Both the position numbers and the translations under genes were made by a program. This document shows, piece after piece, positions 6,604 to 8,803 of a stretch of DNA of 8,803 nt (positions are counted from its first letter, which is position 1; every line of letters begins with the position of its first letter). The stretch is from an uncultured Bacilli bacterium (GTDB lineage Bacteria > Bacillota_I > Bacilli_A > RF39 > UBA660). The notes below the pieces were generated by a model that was given only the letters and a program-made list of their open reading frames with translations, searched no databases and had not been told where the DNA came from. The stretch lies in NCBI GenBank assembly GCA_934122215.1, contig CAKOWF010000044.1, positions 1-8,803 of the forward strand, given 5' to 3'.

Positions 6604-7149
6604 TTAGTTATCTTGAAGTAATATTTGACCATCTATAATTGGTATATTTGGGAAACTTGCATCCATTAATGTAAAGTTTCTAACTGGCGCTGGTGGATTT
6701 GTTATTTGAACTGTTTCAGTCTCTTCAGTCATAATAATAGATTTTACTGTATCCTCAAATGTATGACCTCCATCACTTGATATTTGCTTATAATATATTG
6801 CAGTACTTCCTGTTTCAGCAAATGGAACATTATTAAATACAGCATTTCCATCTTCATTAGTTGTTATTTCATTTCCAACTATTGTTCCTGTACTATCTGT
6901 TCTTATAAATTTAGCGCCTACAATTTGTACTCCAGTATTAGGGTCTCCTGTATCTGTAACATGAAGTGTTAAAATTCCTTTTGCACTTATTGTAAAAGCA
7001 TATGTATCTGTCCCATCTATAATAGTTACACTTTTTGGATTAAGTGTTGATGCATCATATCCCCCTGCAATAGCAGTTGCATTATATATTCCTGTCACAA
7101 GTTCAATACTTCCTTTACCATTTGTTATTGGGATTGTATGTCTTGCCAT
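6604..7149 (-). CDS. 181-aa two-domain beta-sandwich (Cna/SpaA-like) protein without signal peptide
   Basis: The protein resembles the prealbumin-like repeats of Gram-positive surface proteins. Residues 1-57 form one beta module (GIYNATAIAGGYD, then NPKSVTII). Residues 58 to about 152 resemble a SpaA/CnaB repeat: GAKFIRTDSTGT (78-89), TTNEDGNAVFNNVPF (96-110) and IYYKQIS (118-124). A proline linker (NPPAP, 151-155) leads to a C-terminal motif, LMDASFPNIPIIDGQILLQ, shared with the protein encoded upstream. CnaB repeats that form isopeptide bonds usually have Lys in the first strand and Glu near YxxxE; here His63 and Gln122 appear at those places, so no cross-link is predicted. There is no signal peptide, membrane helix or LPxTG. 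AAGGAGGT (7168-7161) lies 11 bases before the ATG, inside the upstream gene. Sampled lines are about 35% GC, above neighbours. The function is unknown. Confidence 0.82.
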   Translation of the reverse strand: MARHTIPITNGKGSIELVTGIYNATAIAGGYDASTLNPKSVTIIDGTDTYAFTISAKGILTLHVTDTGDPNTGVQIVGAKFIRTDSTGTIVGNEITTNEDGNAVFNNVPFAETGSTAIYYKQISSDGGHTFEDTVKSIIMTEETETVQITNPPAPVRNFTLMDASFPNIPIIDGQILLQDN

Positions 7150-7484
7150 AATATCATCTTACCTCCTTCTATTTTTATATTTGGATAATATTTATCATTT
7201 AGTAAAACTGTAACAAAATGTTCTTTTCTTTTATTATTACTAATATTTATACAATAAACATTATCCTTTCTTGCAATTAAAGGTATTTTCACAATTGATA
7301 AATTAGAATATATGACTAATTTATATACCTCATTATTGCATATTGGTATTTTTATTTTTCCAAAATTATCTGTTATTCCCTCAAAAACAATCTCATTACA
7401 TTTATTTTTTAGTTTTAGTTTTAAATTATTTAGACTTATACTTTCATTACTGAAAAATTTGATATAAATATAATCACTTGTCAT
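7125..7484 (-). CDS. 119-aa beta-rich hypothetical protein, paired with the 181-aa protein
   Basis: No specific family is recognised. Residues 1 to about 88 look like one beta-sandwich: NNLKLKLKNK, then FEGITDNFGKIKIPICNNEVYK split across strands, where the T-D-N-x-G-K turn is typical of carboxypeptidase-regulatory/CnaB-like folds. The C-terminus (91-113) has the motif LLNDKYYPNIKIEGGKMILW, matching the last 20 residues of the 181-aa protein next door. No signal peptide, membrane helix or sorting signal is seen; three Cys are present (29, 49, 78). The ATG at 7484-7482 has GAGGTGA (7499-7493) 8 bases upstream. The 3' end overlaps the next gene by 25 bases and contains its ribosome binding site, so the two are co-translated. 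It follows the large surface-protein gene by 59 bases with no terminator, so it is probably in the same transcript. Confidence 0.78.
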   Translation of the reverse strand: MTSDYIYIKFFSNESISLNNLKLKLKNKCNEIVFEGITDNFGKIKIPICNNEVYKLVIYSNLSIVKIPLIARKDNVYCINISNNKRKEHFVTVLLNDKYYPNIKIEGGKMILWQDIQSQ

Positions 7485-7543
7485 AATTCACGTCACCTCA
7501 TTATAATATACTTTATGAATAAATTTTCTTTTTTGTAAAGGTA

Positions 7544-8803
7544 TTATGCCTCAATACTCCAAATTATTAATGTAGAATAATCTTCATCTTCTAACAAATC
7601 TTTACTAGGCTTTAGAAATAATCCTTTATCAACAGAAAATGTAACATTACTTACACTTACCATTCCCCCATTATCATTTGATTCATATACTAATTTTTTA
7701 CTTGTTTTTAAAAGAATTTCTTCATTATTAAATTTCTTAAAAAATAAAGAATTTATTAATACTTTACCACTTTCTTCTATCATTGGATTTGTATAATTTA
7801 AATATAATTTCCAATTTGTACTATTTACTCTACTATCAACTACAGTTACTACTGTTTCATTATTTTTAGGCAATATAATTGGATTAGTTGAAGATGGTAT
7901 CATACTAAACGGAATATTTTTTGTTGCTTTTAAAAGAGTTAACTCTCCCATAAAAGGTGTTGTTACCTTTCTTTCAGTAAAACAACTATTTAAACAAGAT
8001 GTTATTTTAACCCTTGTACTATCCGGAATAACAGAATCTATATTTGCTTCAAACAAACCATTTTCATCTGAAACTGCCGTTAAAATTTTATTATCATATT
8101 CTATTTTAACATTTGCATGAGGTATAGTATGACCTGAAATAGCATCTGTAGAATCTGTAATTGGATGAACATTTATCTTAAGCATTCCAATAGTTAATAT
8201 TTTTTTATCTTGAAATGAAAAACTATTTATATCTGATATTAAACTTAATTCATCATCTGTAAAATTATGTGATGTAACAGTAGTGCTATCTTTATTTAAT
8301 ACGCCTGTTATTTTAGCAGGTGTATTTTCTTTATACCAATAGAATGCTGGTATATCATCAAGTGTACAAGCAGAAGTATAATCTAAAGCATATATCCACA
8401 TATTAATTCTACTAAAAGTAAACATAAAATCAACAGGATTATTGGTATAAACTACATTTGCATTTTTGGTATAAATATTTATATATTTTGGATTATCTAA
8501 TATAAACTTTTGATTTGTTCCTTTAAAATAAATATTGTAATTATCAGATGGTGTAGTCATATATGTATTTATTACTGATACGCTTGCACCTTCTAAAACT
8601 TTAAAATCTCCAAATATATTCCACATAGGAACTCTTTGATGACTTTTTTCAATAAAAGTAAAATTAGCCATTTCTTCTATTAAAACATTTCTAGCACCAT
8701 GAGTTGTCGTTATTGCAAAACCATTTCCTGTTGTTAAAAGAAATTCCGCACCATGACCTACTATTAAATCTAATCTATTAGTTCCATTCATAAATTCTTT
8801 ATC
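7544..8803 (-). CDS. Surface adhesin-like protein with pectate-lyase-like region and WxL-like C-terminus (5' part outside window)
   Basis: The frame stays open to the window edge. The first in-frame ATG (8791-8789) has no ribosome binding site and no signal peptide follows, so this is the C-terminal part of a longer protein. Counting from that ATG, residues 1 to about 135 look like the beta-helical pectate-lyase-like adhesive region of Firmicute surface proteins (DLIVGHGAEFLLTTG, GASVSVINTYM, FILDNPKYINIYTKN). Residues about 203-262 form a prealbumin-like repeat with the turn VSDENGLFEA. Residues 310-415 resemble a WxL-type domain: VVDSRVNSTNWKLYL and, near the end, YSTLIIWSIEA. WxL domains bind the cell wall non-covalently, so the protein is probably exported and wall-attached. 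No LPxTG or membrane anchor follows. Domain assignments are by pattern and need a profile search. Confidence 0.75.
   Translation of the reverse strand, partial: DKEFMNGTNRLDLIVGHGAEFLLTTGNGFAITTTHGARNVLIEEMANFTFIEKSHQRVPMWNIFGDFKVLEGASVSVINTYMTTPSDNYNIYFKGTNQKFILDNPKYINIYTKNANVVYTNNPVDFMFTFSRINMWIYALDYTSACTLDDIPAFYWYKENTPAKITGVLNKDSTTVTSHNFTDDELSLISDINSFSFQDKKILTIGMLKINVHPITDSTDAISGHTIPHANVKIEYDNKILTAVSDENGLFEANIDSVIPDSTRVKITSCLNSCFTERKVTTPFMGELTLLKATKNIPFSMIPSSTNPIILPKNNETVVTVVDSRVNSTNWKLYLNYTNPMIEESGKVLINSLFFKKFNNEEILLKTSKKLVYESNDNGGMVSVSNVTFSVDKGLFLKPSKDLLEDEDYSTLIIWSIEA

Noticed and set aside
6784..6972. 62-codon plus-strand ORF rich in Cys, Ser and Ile
   Set aside because: It is antisense to the well-supported 181-aa gene, has no ribosome binding site, and its composition is what the reverse complement of Thr/Asn-rich beta-protein codons produces.
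7500..7543. TATAAT (7505-7500, minus strand) upstream of the 119-aa gene as a promoter
   Set aside because: It directly abuts the ribosome binding site, leaving no room for a transcript start and leader, and no suitable -35 lies at the right distance.
1..8803. CRISPR arrays, tRNA or rRNA genes, insertion sequences, riboswitches
   Set aside because: No regularly spaced repeats, no cloverleaf or rRNA-like sequence, no transposase-like protein and no terminal inverted repeats were seen; the only gene-free stretches are short spacers.

Overview
The window comes from a very AT-rich, low-GC Gram-positive-type bacterium, most likely an uncultured member of the Bacillota. The evidence is the base composition, strong AAGGAGG-type ribosome binding sites, the rnf gene order C-D-G-E-A-B, a class A penicillin-binding protein, and Cna/WxL-like surface modules. 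TGA is used as a stop and TGG encodes Trp, so the code is standard. I cannot place it more finely.

Left half (57-4331, minus strand): a compact, translationally coupled rnf operon ending in a clear hairpin terminator. Rnf is the membrane ferredoxin:NAD+ oxidoreductase that pumps Na+ or H+. The order is rnfC, a fused rnfD-rnfG, a 29-codon single-helix ORF in the slot where rnfG normally lies, rnfE, rnfA, a 35-codon membrane ORF with a CxxxCxxC tail, and a very short rnfB. All genes overlap or nearly touch, and the two micro-ORFs are linked by overlaps of 11, 8 and 4 bases, so they look like real operon members. The core electron path is recognisable: the RnfC nucleotide/FMN motifs and two 4Fe-4S motifs, flavinylation Thr in both the D and G parts, the paired membrane Cys of RnfA and RnfE, and the RnfB CxxCxxxxC cluster motif. 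The ferredoxin-like domains that make up most of a normal RnfB are missing. This remodelled Rnf is the most interesting content of the window.

Middle (4433-6346, plus strand): a complete class A PBP (glycosyltransferase plus transpeptidase), divergent from the rnf operon across a 101-base AT-rich spacer that should hold both promoters. It ends at a hairpin terminator.

Right part (6604-8803, minus strand): three genes read towards the PBP gene. First is the 3' part of a large surface-type protein (pectate-lyase-like adhesive region, a prealbumin-like repeat, a WxL-like C-terminus), cut by the window edge. Then come a 119-aa and a 181-aa beta-rich protein, overlapping by 25 bases, neither with a visible signal peptide. 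The two share a C-terminal motif of the form LxDxx(F/Y)PNIxIxxGx(I/M)xL. A terminator follows. The 257-base convergent spacer (6347-6603) holds two terminators and a short reading frame with protein-like composition but no start.
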